In this document: piece by piece, positions 41,957 through 49,827 of the stretch
Numbering within the stretch: the first letter of the stretch is position 1
Layout: every line of letters starts with the position of its first letter
Source of the DNA: CALBJU01 sp965247125
GTDB taxonomy: Bacteria; Bacteroidota; Rhodothermia; Rhodothermales; UBA10348
Assembly (NCBI GenBank): GCA_965247125.1
Contig: CBDFGO010000002.1
Span: 1,426,001 to 1,490,000, forward strand
DNA: 64,000 bases
Direction of reading: 5' to 3'
Notes under the pieces: model-generated
The model's database searches: none
What the model was told of the DNA's origin: nothing
Seen by the model: the letters and a program-made list of their open reading frames with translations, nothing else
Translations under genes and position numbers: made by a program

Positions 41957-43258
41957 TTATTTTTGCTTGAAAACCAGCTTCAGGGGAACCCCCTCAAATC
42001 CATACTTCTTTCGTAACTGGTTCTCAATGTATCGCCGGTAGGGCTCCCGGATTCCTTTCGGGTGGTTTGTGAAAAACTGAAAGACCGGGGGTGCCGCTCG
42101 GACTTGTGTTACGTATTTGATCTTCACCCGTTGATTTCGATAGAGGGGCGGATTGTGGCGAGCGATGACAGGGCCTATCCATTCATTCAGCTCAGATGTC
42201 GAAACACGTTTGTGCCTTTCGGCCTCTACCTCGAGGGCCTTGTCGACCAGCTTGTAGAGGCGTTGTTTGGTCACCGCTGAGATCGTGATGATCGGGATGT
42301 AGTCGAGTGTTTGAAGCCTCTCGCGGATCAGATTCTCGTATTCGAGCGCCGTATTGGTCTCTTTTTCTATGAGATCCCACTTATTTATGGCCACGACCAG
42401 GCCTATTTTAAGGCCTTCGGCTTGCGTCAGGACCCTTATGTCCTGCGCCTCGAGTCCATCCCTGGCGTCCAGAAGGAGCACCGCAGTTGTGCAGGATTCG
42501 ATCGCTCTTTCCGTCCTCAGATAAGAGTAGAACTCGATATTTTCCTTGATTCTCGCTCGTTTTCGTAGGCCTGCCGTATCCACAAGCACGATTTCCTGTC
42601 CGTGATACTTGAGTAGGGCGTCGACCGAATCCCTCGTGGTGCCCCCGATTTCTGTCACGATGGACCGCTCTTCACCCAGTAGCGCATTCGTCAGGGAAGA
42701 TTTTCCCACGTTTGGACGGCCGATTATCGCAAACCGTGGCCGATCATCCTCCACCTCCACCTCTCCGGCAGGAAGCTGGGCTACGACGGCGTCCAACAAA
42801 TCACCCGTCCCCATCCCGTTGATAGCGCTTACAGCATAGACGTGATCAAATCCGAGCTCGTAGAGGGTATTGGCGTCCCAGCGACGCTCATTGTTGTCTG
42901 CCTTATTTCCAACGATCAGAACGGGACGGTCACTTTTTCTGAGCACCGAGGCCATTTCCTGATCAAGATCTGTCACTCCAACCGTGACGTCATTGATAAA
43001 AAGTATCAAATCGGCCTCTTCAATCGCGAGGTGGACCTGTTCACGTATCGCGGCCTCGAACCGATCTTCCGAGTTGGACACAAATCCACCCGTATCCACG
43101 ATAGAAAACGTGCGTCCGCCCCACTCAACATGACCGTAGACGCGATCTCGGGTCACTCCAGGTTGATCGTGAACGATGGCCTGACGTTCCTCTGTCAGAC
43201 GATTAAAAAACGTGGACTTGCCCACATTGGGGCGGCCTACGATGGCAACGAGTGGCAT
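41957..43258 (-). CDS. der: Ribosome biogenesis GTPase Der (EngA)
   Basis: 433 residues with the two tandem GTPase domains unique to Der. The G1 motifs are GRPNVGKSTFFNRL (residue 7 on) and GRPNVGKSSLTNALL (about 180 on). DTGGF and DTAGL are the G3 motifs, and NKAD and NKWD are the G4 motifs. The C-terminal KH-like domain ends KKYGFEGVPLKLVFKQK. Der is essential for maturation of the 50S subunit. It heads toward nuoI on the same strand but with a 103-base gap, so it may be a separate unit. Confidence 0.97.
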   Translation of the reverse strand: MPLVAIVGRPNVGKSTFFNRLTEERQAIVHDQPGVTRDRVYGHVEWGGRTFSIVDTGGFVSNSEDRFEAAIREQVHLAIEEADLILFINDVTVGVTDLDQEMASVLRKSDRPVLIVGNKADNNERRWDANTLYELGFDHVYAVSAINGMGTGDLLDAVVAQLPAGEVEVEDDRPRFAIIGRPNVGKSSLTNALLGEERSIVTEIGGTTRDSVDALLKYHGQEIVLVDTAGLRKRARIKENIEFYSYLRTERAIESCTTAVLLLDARDGLEAQDIRVLTQAEGLKIGLVVAINKWDLIEKETNTALEYENLIRERLQTLDYIPIITISAVTKQRLYKLVDKALEVEAERHKRVSTSELNEWIGPVIARHNPPLYRNQRVKIKYVTQVRAAPPVFQFFTNHPKGIREPYRRYIENQLRKKYGFEGVPLKLVFKQK

Positions 43259-43287
43259 TAATAACAGTGGGAAGTGGGAGAAGCGGA

Positions 43288-44103
43288 CTACATGCGCTCC
43301 TTTCTTTCAATATACAGCGCTCGGAAGAGCATAAATGCGGTTTCAGCCGTCTCTGTTGTGAACCAGTAGTTGATTCCGGCGCCAATAGCTGCCCCTGCGA
43401 TGGGAATGAGCTGCGCGAGCTTTCTGCCTCCCATATTCTTGGCAATTTCGCGTGGAAGATGCCTGTTCTGGTCCCTAAACGTCCCGCTCACGCGACCTTT
43501 GTAGTCTCCTTCATGCGCCAGAGCGGCCGCAGCAACCGTTATTTCTCTGAGTGACTCATTTTTCGATTCTCGGGTACCAGATGCGGCGACATTAAATATT
43601 GAAAGAACCAAAGGACTGAAAGACGGCCCGCTGACATCGAATCCATACGAAGCGCCGACTTGTTGAATGAGCCGCAGATTGATCCCAAACAGGAGAGGAA
43701 TGTCCGCGGCGATGAGCACAATGCCTCCCAGTCCTGTTCCTCCGCCTTCCACCGCGGCCAGAATGGCGTTTTCGGAGAAATAACTTTTGGCGAGATCGTC
43801 GAGTAGCTCGAGATCAGCGTTTCGAAGATCATCGATCGATTCGGCCTCAATTCCCCTGTCATTGGCTGCCGAGATAACCTCGGACGTGTCGTACGTCCAT
43901 CCCGAAGCATCATTCAGCAGGGAAAGAAATTGGGAAATTGCTTTATCAGCCTGGTCTACAATCTCGTCGGGAACGATGCGGCTGACCACCCAGTCCATGG
44001 GCGCCATGGCCCAGTTCATGGCCATCGTGATCAACGACGCGTCACCGTGTTGCCACTTTTCAATTTCCTTTTGAACGGAGCGTTCGTGATCAGTAAGTCG
44101 CAT
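43288..44103 (-). CDS. EcsC-family protein
   Basis: 271 residues. EcsC-family features are SLITMAMNWAMAPMDWVVSR near the start, the glycine-rich GGGTGLGGIVLIAADIPLLFG and the C-terminal MGGRKLAQLIPIAGAAIGAG followed by TAETAFMLFRALYIERK. Members are peripheral membrane proteins of unclear role, named after the third gene of the Bacillus ecs operon. The gene sits 29 bases upstream of der on the same strand. Confidence 0.85.
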   Translation of the reverse strand: MRLTDHERSVQKEIEKWQHGDASLITMAMNWAMAPMDWVVSRIVPDEIVDQADKAISQFLSLLNDASGWTYDTSEVISAANDRGIEAESIDDLRNADLELLDDLAKSYFSENAILAAVEGGGTGLGGIVLIAADIPLLFGINLRLIQQVGASYGFDVSGPSFSPLVLSIFNVAASGTRESKNESLREITVAAAALAHEGDYKGRVSGTFRDQNRHLPREIAKNMGGRKLAQLIPIAGAAIGAGINYWFTTETAETAFMLFRALYIERKERM

Positions 44104-44163
44104 GTCCAGCGCACGATTTAAGTAAGAAGGGGACGCCGGATCTGAATCTCTCGAAGGGAGCGA

Positions 44164-45669
44164 CTACTCCATGATGTCGAACTTCTTCAGCAGGCGATAC
44201 ATCGTCGCCCGTCCGATCCCCAATTCCACGGCCGCACGATCCACATTCCTCTCGCACAGGCGATAGGCGCGTTCGACGGCTCGCTGTTTGAGTTCCTCGA
44301 GCGAAACGATTCCACCTTGCCCGTCTTCCAATGAAACAGGGCTTTCCGGGGAAACAGGGTTTCTCAGGTCGTCTTCAGACGGTGGTGTACTGACTGAAGG
44401 GGAGTGAGGTTGCGCTTCCCGGGGAGTCTGAGACTTGAAACTCGTTTCTGCTGCTTGTGCGAGCGTCATTCGTTCGACCCATGGAGAAATCGGATTGATG
44501 TCGGAGATCATAAGGTCGGCGGCGCCAATTTCGGGCGTATCGGAGAGCAAAATGGCTCGCTCGATCGCACTTTTCAGCTCGCGAACATTGCCTGGCCAGG
44601 AGTGCGCCTCGATTGCGCGTCTTGCAGTCGAAGAGATTTTCATACCCTTGAATTCGGGATGGGCCTTCGAGTACTCCCGGAAGAAGTAGTTGGAGAGTAA
44701 GAGGACATCCTGTCCACGCTCTCTGAGCGGTGGTAACGGTACTGGAAACTGAAAGAGGCGGTAGTAGAGGTCTTCACGAAATCTGCCGTCCCGAATCATC
44801 TGGACGACGTCCTTGTTCGTTGCGCTGATTACGCGGGCACTGAATTCTATGGTTTCACTGCCACCCACTCTGGTGAGTTCACCTTCTTGAAGAGCACGCA
44901 ACAGTTTCGCCTGCAGGTCCTGGTCCAACTCACCGATCTCGTCGAGAAATATGGTGCCGCCATCCGCCTGCTCAAACTTGCCAATCTTGCGAGCATGTGC
45001 TCCGGTGAAGGATCCTTTCTCGTGTCCGAAAAATTCACTTTCCATCAAGTCACGCGGAATCGCCGCGCAGTTCACGACTATAAATGGGCCGCGTTTTCGG
45101 CTCGAAGAGTAGTGGATTGCCTTGGCCACAAGCTCCTTACCCGTTCCACTTTCCCCTTGAATTGCAACGGTCAGATCGCCGCGCGTGGCTTTCTGAATCA
45201 TCCGATACACCTGCTGCATGGCAGGTGATTCACCAATCATGCCTTTGATCTGATACTTTTCGCTGACCTCACTTCGAAGGCTTTCAACCTCGCGCTCAAG
45301 AGAAACCTTTTCCAACACATTGCGAACGATGGCGTCCAGCTTGACGAGATCGTCTTGTCCCTTCGTGATATAGTCGTAGGCACCGATCTTCATTGCCTCC
45401 ACGGCTGTGTCGATGACACCTTGAGCGGAGACCATGATTACAGGAACCTCCGGCATGCGTGTCGTCATCTGACGGAGCACTTCGACACCATCTATTCCCG
45501 GCATCATTATGTCGAGCAACATGAGATCGGGTTTCTCGTCGAGGTTTTTGAGTACCTCTTCGCCACCGTGAAAGACCTTCACCTCGTAATTCGCATTCTT
45601 GTCCAGGCGATAGCTCAGCATCCGAGCATAGTGCCTATCGTCATCGACGACGTATATGCGATACTTCAT
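44164..45669 (-). CDS. Sigma-54-dependent response regulator (NtrC family)
   Basis: 501 residues. The receiver domain (1-120) has the acidic pair at residues 10-11 (VVDDDRHYA), the phospho-acceptor Asp53 (LMLLDIMMPG) and conserved Ser/Lys downstream. The AAA+ domain (about 145-385) has Walker A GESGTGKE, the sigma-54 contact loop as GSFTGAH (Ser for the usual Ala of GAFTGA), Walker B GGTIFLDEIGEL and RVGGSETIEFSARVISATNK. A variable linker precedes a Fis-type helix-turn-helix (RAAVELGIGRATMYRLLKKF). No histidine kinase gene adjoins it, so it is an orphan here. Regulon unknown. Confidence 0.93.
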   Translation of the reverse strand: MKYRIYVVDDDRHYARMLSYRLDKNANYEVKVFHGGEEVLKNLDEKPDLMLLDIMMPGIDGVEVLRQMTTRMPEVPVIMVSAQGVIDTAVEAMKIGAYDYITKGQDDLVKLDAIVRNVLEKVSLEREVESLRSEVSEKYQIKGMIGESPAMQQVYRMIQKATRGDLTVAIQGESGTGKELVAKAIHYSSSRKRGPFIVVNCAAIPRDLMESEFFGHEKGSFTGAHARKIGKFEQADGGTIFLDEIGELDQDLQAKLLRALQEGELTRVGGSETIEFSARVISATNKDVVQMIRDGRFREDLYYRLFQFPVPLPPLRERGQDVLLLSNYFFREYSKAHPEFKGMKISSTARRAIEAHSWPGNVRELKSAIERAILLSDTPEIGAADLMISDINPISPWVERMTLAQAAETSFKSQTPREAQPHSPSVSTPPSEDDLRNPVSPESPVSLEDGQGGIVSLEELKQRAVERAYRLCERNVDRAAVELGIGRATMYRLLKKFDIME

Positions 45670-45888
45670 TTGAAAGCCCTTTAATTGATCGTTTGTCAGA
45701 ATCTGGTCTGTGTTGATGACCGCGAAAGGTCAAGCCACCATTAGTTTATCGGGTTAAAACCTCAATTCTTAAGGAGTTTTTTATCAAAATGAGACGCTAA
45801 ATCCGGCAAAAAGGGTCTAAATGAGCGTATTTCGACGATGTCGATCCGATTGGGCTGAGCGATCAAATCGTGGGAGGTCGAGCGCTTC
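45670..45888. other. Intergenic region, 219 bases
   Basis: AT-rich stretch between uppP (downstream end) and the sigma-54 regulator start; should carry the regulator's promoter. No gene seen. A weak imperfect hairpin (AAAACCTC...AAGGAGTTTT, about 45756-45781) is present. Confidence 0.35.
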
Positions 45889-46701
45889 CTAGAGCAGCCA
45901 GAGCGCAACGGCTCCTACAGTGAAGCAGTATATCGCGAAGAGGTGAACGCGGCCGCGGCGAATGAAGTCTAGCGCGACACGAATGGCCAGGATGCTGGAG
46001 ATGAACGCTGCGATGGTTCCGGCGATCAGCACAGGCCAGTTCGCCGCCGCCGCCTCGCCCATAGCCAGCGATACCTTCATCAGCGTCGCGCCAACAACAA
46101 TGGGTAACAACATCAGAAAAGAGAAATCCGCCGCCTTTTCCGGCTCTACGTCCTGGTAGAGCGCGGCGCAGATGGTCGCACCCGAGCGGGATATGCCCGG
46201 TATCATGGCGATGGCCTGTGCCAGACCGATGAACAGGCTTTTTCGTGCGGTGATGGACCCCTTTGGATCTCGCCGGAGCAGAGTAAACGTGAGCAGCACT
46301 CCTGTGAAAAGGAGCATTCCTGCCGCAATCCGCGGAGAAGAAAATGCCGCTTCAATGGCGCTGCCCCAAACCACATAGACCAACGCGGTCGGAATCATGG
46401 TTATCAGGATCTGAACGCCCATGCGAAACTGTTCATCATCGCGATACGCGCTGCTCCAACTGCGGGGCTGGACGGACGTCGGAACAAAGCTTTTGATCAG
46501 TCTGGAAATGCGCGTTCTGTAGATGAAAACAACGCTCAATACCGTGCCAAAATGAACCATGACCTCAAATAAAACGTCGCCGTTACCCGAGTTCAATCCC
46601 AGCAAATGTTGGCCCAGGACCAGGTGCCCTGACGAAGACACTGGTAAAAATTCAGTCAGGCCCTGAATTAGTCCAAGAAGAATTGATTCCCACCAGGTCA
46701 T
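45889..46701 (-). CDS. uppP: Undecaprenyl-diphosphatase
   Basis: 270 residues with about eight membrane helices. Family motifs are present: LLGLIQGLTEFLPVSSSGHL (the glutamate-rich and S-S-G-H motif) and MIPGISRSGATICAALYQDV (the P-G-x-S-R-S-G-A motif). The enzyme dephosphorylates undecaprenyl pyrophosphate to recycle the lipid carrier for peptidoglycan and other envelope polymers. It also gives intrinsic bacitracin tolerance. Normal length and intact motifs. Confidence 0.96.
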   Translation of the reverse strand: MTWWESILLGLIQGLTEFLPVSSSGHLVLGQHLLGLNSGNGDVLFEVMVHFGTVLSVVFIYRTRISRLIKSFVPTSVQPRSWSSAYRDDEQFRMGVQILITMIPTALVYVVWGSAIEAAFSSPRIAAGMLLFTGVLLTFTLLRRDPKGSITARKSLFIGLAQAIAMIPGISRSGATICAALYQDVEPEKAADFSFLMLLPIVVGATLMKVSLAMGEAAAANWPVLIAGTIAAFISSILAIRVALDFIRRGRVHLFAIYCFTVGAVALWLL

Positions 46702-46769
46702 ATAGCAGTTGATTCAGGAATGGATGGAGTCGGCCCGAAGTTACGGGGGATTTTCGAGCCGCGTTAGCC

Positions 46770-48365
46770 CTATTTCGAAGGAAGACCGGGTTCGATGAGA
46801 ATTGCTTTTTCACGTTCTACGATTACTGTACCTGGCAAACTTTTTCGTGGTTTTCTGACATATTTGCGTTCCGTGACGATCACGGGCGCCAGACCACTCG
46901 TTCTGGCCTTGCTGTGCCAGGCTGCAATGGCCGCGGCCTGTTCGAGGATCTTTCGCGGTGGCGTATCGGTCCGCCCCTTGACGCGTAAGACGGTGTGCGA
47001 GCCAGCGACGCCTCTTGCATGAAGCCAGAGATCATATTTTCGGGCGACCTTCAGGGTCAATTCATCATTCTGTTTCGCATTCTTACCCACCCAGACTTCA
47101 TAGCCATCAGCCAGTGTGTACCTCCGGAAGGGTACAGAATCAGGATCATCGGGCGCAGATTTCAACGATTGTAATCTGGAGGCATATTTGGTCTGAAATG
47201 TCTTCACAGACTCCACCGTATCCAGATCCAAGGCCGTCTCCAACAAGTCGGTAACATCTGCAGCCTTTTCTCTCAAGCCCATCAAGCGGTCATTGGCCGA
47301 ACTCCGCGCGACACGCGAGTTTTTTGCCTTTTCAAAGTAGCGCTGCGCGTTTTCGAACGGATTGAGACGGTGGTCGAGTCTTATCAGAACCTCGGAGCCA
47401 TCATTCAGAATATCAGCCATGAGGACTTCAGGAGCTCCATTTTCTACCAGGTGCGGCTGTGCCATGAGCAGATGCCCATAATGCTCGTGCCTGTCTGCCC
47501 TGGATGGGCTGTCCAGTTCGTGTTCCACCCGTCTCATACTCCGATCCGCCTGATCCCTGCGATTCCTCAGCATCCGGATCAACGGATTGTACGTCCCTTC
47601 AAAAAGGCCGATCGCGAGTCTTCGACGGGCACATATTCTGACTGCTTCGTCTACCGTATCGAACAGCTCCTCTCGATCAGATACCCATCCGAGGGGAATC
47701 ATTGAAAGCAGGGGCTTCCTGTTTTCATCCCAATAAATTCTGGGCACAGGCTGATCGAGAAGACTGGCGATGTGCCCGGCCGCCTCGAAAATTCGAACTG
47801 GGTCATCAGTTCCGCCAACCAGGGAGCGAATTTCCGATATCAACGGAGCGGGAAACAGCCGATAGGCGGCGTCCAGGGATGTTCCAGATTGCAGCAGGTC
47901 TTTCAGATCCTCCGCCCCGAGGGGCGCTCTAGGCCCTCTGGCCTCAGGTACACTCCGGGTCTGGGTCCCCTTGAACGTCCCTGTTAGATCTCCATGTTTG
48001 TCGATGTGGAATACATTTGCCTTCGGTCCGAAGGCAGCAATCACCAGCGCGGAGCCGGACTCGAAGCGGAACGTGATCAGTCGATCCCCGTCTGCAATGG
48101 ATACATCCGTCAAAACTGCTTCCTTCAGAGCTGAGAACTGATCAACGACGTTTTTTCTCGATCGGTTTGAGCCACCGTACATGAAAAAGTGTCGATTGGG
48201 CGCCTGGATGGAAATGTTTATTGACCATCTTGCGCCATTCCCGTCTCCAAATACAAGAATCAGACTTCCCTTGTGCTGGGAATAGGAGTCGATGAGCGAG
48301 GTGCCGACGAGCCGAGGGTGCCATTCGCGGACGAGAGCGCGAAGTGTACAGTAATTGGTCAGCAC
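46770..48365 (-). CDS. rqcH: RqcH-type NFACT protein (ribosome quality control)
   Basis: 531 residues from GTG 48365. NFACT-N begins NYCTLRALVREWHPRLVGTS with a VFHIDKHGDLTGTFKG core. A helical coiled-coil middle follows (MRRVEHELDSPSR...MGLREKAADVTDLLETALDL). The C-terminal NFACT-R (DUF814) domain has GYEVWVGKNAKQNDELTLKV and DLWLHARGVAGSHTVLRVKG, the conserved D-x-W-L-H-x-R signature. The basic tail is VTERKYVRKPRKSLPGTVIV. RqcH recruits alanine-tRNA to obstructed 50S subunits and adds C-terminal alanine tails that mark stalled peptides for degradation. Confidence 0.9.
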   Translation of the reverse strand: MLTNYCTLRALVREWHPRLVGTSLIDSYSQHKGSLILVFGDGNGARWSINISIQAPNRHFFMYGGSNRSRKNVVDQFSALKEAVLTDVSIADGDRLITFRFESGSALVIAAFGPKANVFHIDKHGDLTGTFKGTQTRSVPEARGPRAPLGAEDLKDLLQSGTSLDAAYRLFPAPLISEIRSLVGGTDDPVRIFEAAGHIASLLDQPVPRIYWDENRKPLLSMIPLGWVSDREELFDTVDEAVRICARRRLAIGLFEGTYNPLIRMLRNRRDQADRSMRRVEHELDSPSRADRHEHYGHLLMAQPHLVENGAPEVLMADILNDGSEVLIRLDHRLNPFENAQRYFEKAKNSRVARSSANDRLMGLREKAADVTDLLETALDLDTVESVKTFQTKYASRLQSLKSAPDDPDSVPFRRYTLADGYEVWVGKNAKQNDELTLKVARKYDLWLHARGVAGSHTVLRVKGRTDTPPRKILEQAAAIAAWHSKARTSGLAPVIVTERKYVRKPRKSLPGTVIVEREKAILIEPGLPSK

Positions 48366-48379
48366 GAACTGATAGAGCC

Positions 48380-48712
48380 CTATGCTTTGCTGCTGCTTCT
48401 GGGCCGCCTGGACTCAGCAATTGCTGACAGAACCCATATTACTGCCCAGCCTGCCGCGAGATAGAGAAGGCTTGATAACACCAGTAAAACCACGTTTGCT
48501 CCAAACAACAGGTGGTAGAACCAAACCGGGACATCATCGGCCTTTCGCTGAACAGCATGTGCAATTCCCGAGAGCGCAAATACTTTTAACAACACCATCA
48601 AGGGGGTGTAGATGACAATAATCCACCAACCCCATGTGGCTCCGTTGAAATAAACGATTGCGATAACAGCGGTTATCGCCAGGTCAATCAACGCGTTTTT
48701 TATCCAGGACAT
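48380..48712 (-). CDS. Small membrane protein, hypothetical
   Basis: About 110 residues from ATG 48712 (MSWIKNALIDLAITAVIAIV); a longer frame adds 22 residues without membrane character. Three or four hydrophobic helices: IDLAITAVIAIVYF, WWIIVIYTPLMVLLKVFAL, WFYHLLFGANVVLLVLSSLL and YLAAGWAVIWVLSAIA. The tail is polar (ESRRPRSSSK). No family recognised. It precedes rqcH with a 14-base gap, so it probably shares its transcript. Confidence 0.7.
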   Translation of the reverse strand: MSWIKNALIDLAITAVIAIVYFNGATWGWWIIVIYTPLMVLLKVFALSGIAHAVQRKADDVPVWFYHLLFGANVVLLVLSSLLYLAAGWAVIWVLSAIAESRRPRSSSKA

Positions 48713-49287
48713 TATTCTGAGAGATTGGTACGTCGAAGATACGGATCGGCGAAGAGATTGGTTCGACTCTTGCTCCAATTACCGGGAATGCTATCACTGT
48801 CAGATCAGTTTTGTCAATCAGATATACGGGTCTTGTTCTTGGAGGGACTAGCTGTTGGGTTACCACTGAAAAATAGACAGCCAAAACAGGCCAACCCCAA
48901 TCCCATCACTCCAATTTTGCAGGGTTTCCCCCGCTATCCGAGCAGAGACTGCTCGCTTACATTTCCGATGGCATTTTTTAGTTGACAACCTTGGAGATGG
49001 CAACTCTCCTAGAGAGTAATTGAATGAGGAGACAACCAAAACACGATCACGATATAGACCTGTTTTTCCCAGGTCAAAGGGCGATCTGAGATCGCCGGAG
49101 GTGTCCACCAAATCAGGGTAGAACCCGCTACCAATGTTAGAGGACAACCGACGGTGCTGTTTCCGGGCAAGCCACATATTACGTGTGGGGGAATGCCTCA
49201 CAGCTTCAGAGGGAGTGTCACTGTACTATGTCGCAGAGGAGCCGGGATCCAGGACGCATTCGAACTAACTCTAATCGGGAGAAGCCA
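48713..49287. other. Long intergenic region, 575 bases, with repeat copy A
   Basis: No convincing gene: the frames present have poor composition and no domain. It holds the divergent promoters and, at 48921-49084, a degraded copy of the decarboxylase promoter and 5' coding region. The right part has a good ribosome-binding site (GGGAGAAGCC) for ATG 49288. Confidence 0.6.
48921..49084 (+). repeat. 164-bp direct repeat, copy A (decayed decarboxylase 5' end)
   Basis: Aligns without gaps to 51981-52144 at a constant offset of 3060 bases, about 86% identical by hand count. It conserves the hairpin GAGCAG-AGA-CTGCTC and the hairpin GGAGA-TGGCAAC-TCTCC. The part after 49020 corresponds to the first codons of the decarboxylase (TTG AAT GAG GAG ...), but the frame stops after 33 codons. 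Confidence 0.9.
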
Positions 49288-49704
49288 ATGGAAAGGATCA
49301 ATTTTAAGCGCGTCCTATTGGGCGGTCTGCTTGCCGGTTTGATTATCGAAATCAAAGACATCCTACTGGCAGTGATGCTGGAAGATGATTGGGCGACTGC
49401 TCTCGGCCCGTTAGAGCTCCAAGAAGCCGGGCTGGGGTTGATCATCTGGTTTTTTTCCATAGGATTCATTCTCGGAATTGTCGGTGTGGCCATGTATGCT
49501 GGTTTTCGACCCAGATGTGGCGCAGGCCCTAAAACTGCGATATGGGCGGGTTTGACGGTTTGGTTTTTGACCAATTTCATGGGCGGATCGGCATTGTTCT
49601 TCCTCGGCGCGTTCCCAATGAAGATCTTCTGGTGGCAGGAAATCGTGGGTGTCGTAGTAGTCCCCCTGGCAGTTATCGCGGGAGCCTGGATTTATAAGGA
49701 GTAA
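49288..49704 (+). CDS. Small integral membrane protein, hypothetical
   Basis: 138 residues from ATG 49288, with GGGAG 8 bases upstream; a longer frame is not supported. Four membrane helices: VLLGGLLAGLIIEIKDILLA, LGLIIWFFSIGFILGIVGVA, IWAGLTVWFLTNFMGGSALF and EIVGVVVVPLAVIAGAWIY. A short charged N-terminus (MERINFKR) suggests it is cytosolic. No family recognised with certainty. It lies between repeat copy A and the PQQ-type dehydrogenase on the same strand. Confidence 0.75.
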   Translation: MERINFKRVLLGGLLAGLIIEIKDILLAVMLEDDWATALGPLELQEAGLGLIIWFFSIGFILGIVGVAMYAGFRPRCGAGPKTAIWAGLTVWFLTNFMGGSALFFLGAFPMKIFWWQEIVGVVVVPLAVIAGAWIYKE

Positions 49705-49827
49705 CCAGCACCCGACCGCGCACCTTTCTTCCGCCAGGACCGGGATCGATGAATCCGCGGCTACAGCCTGTCGATGAGTTAAGAAGTGAGTGCCAACATC
49801 CCTCGAAGCAGTGTCAAAGGTACGTTT

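Noticed and set aside
48860..49201. A 113-codon minus-strand frame in the long intergenic region
   Set aside because: It is the complement of repeat copy A and neighbouring sequence, with no domain, membrane segment or plausible composition.
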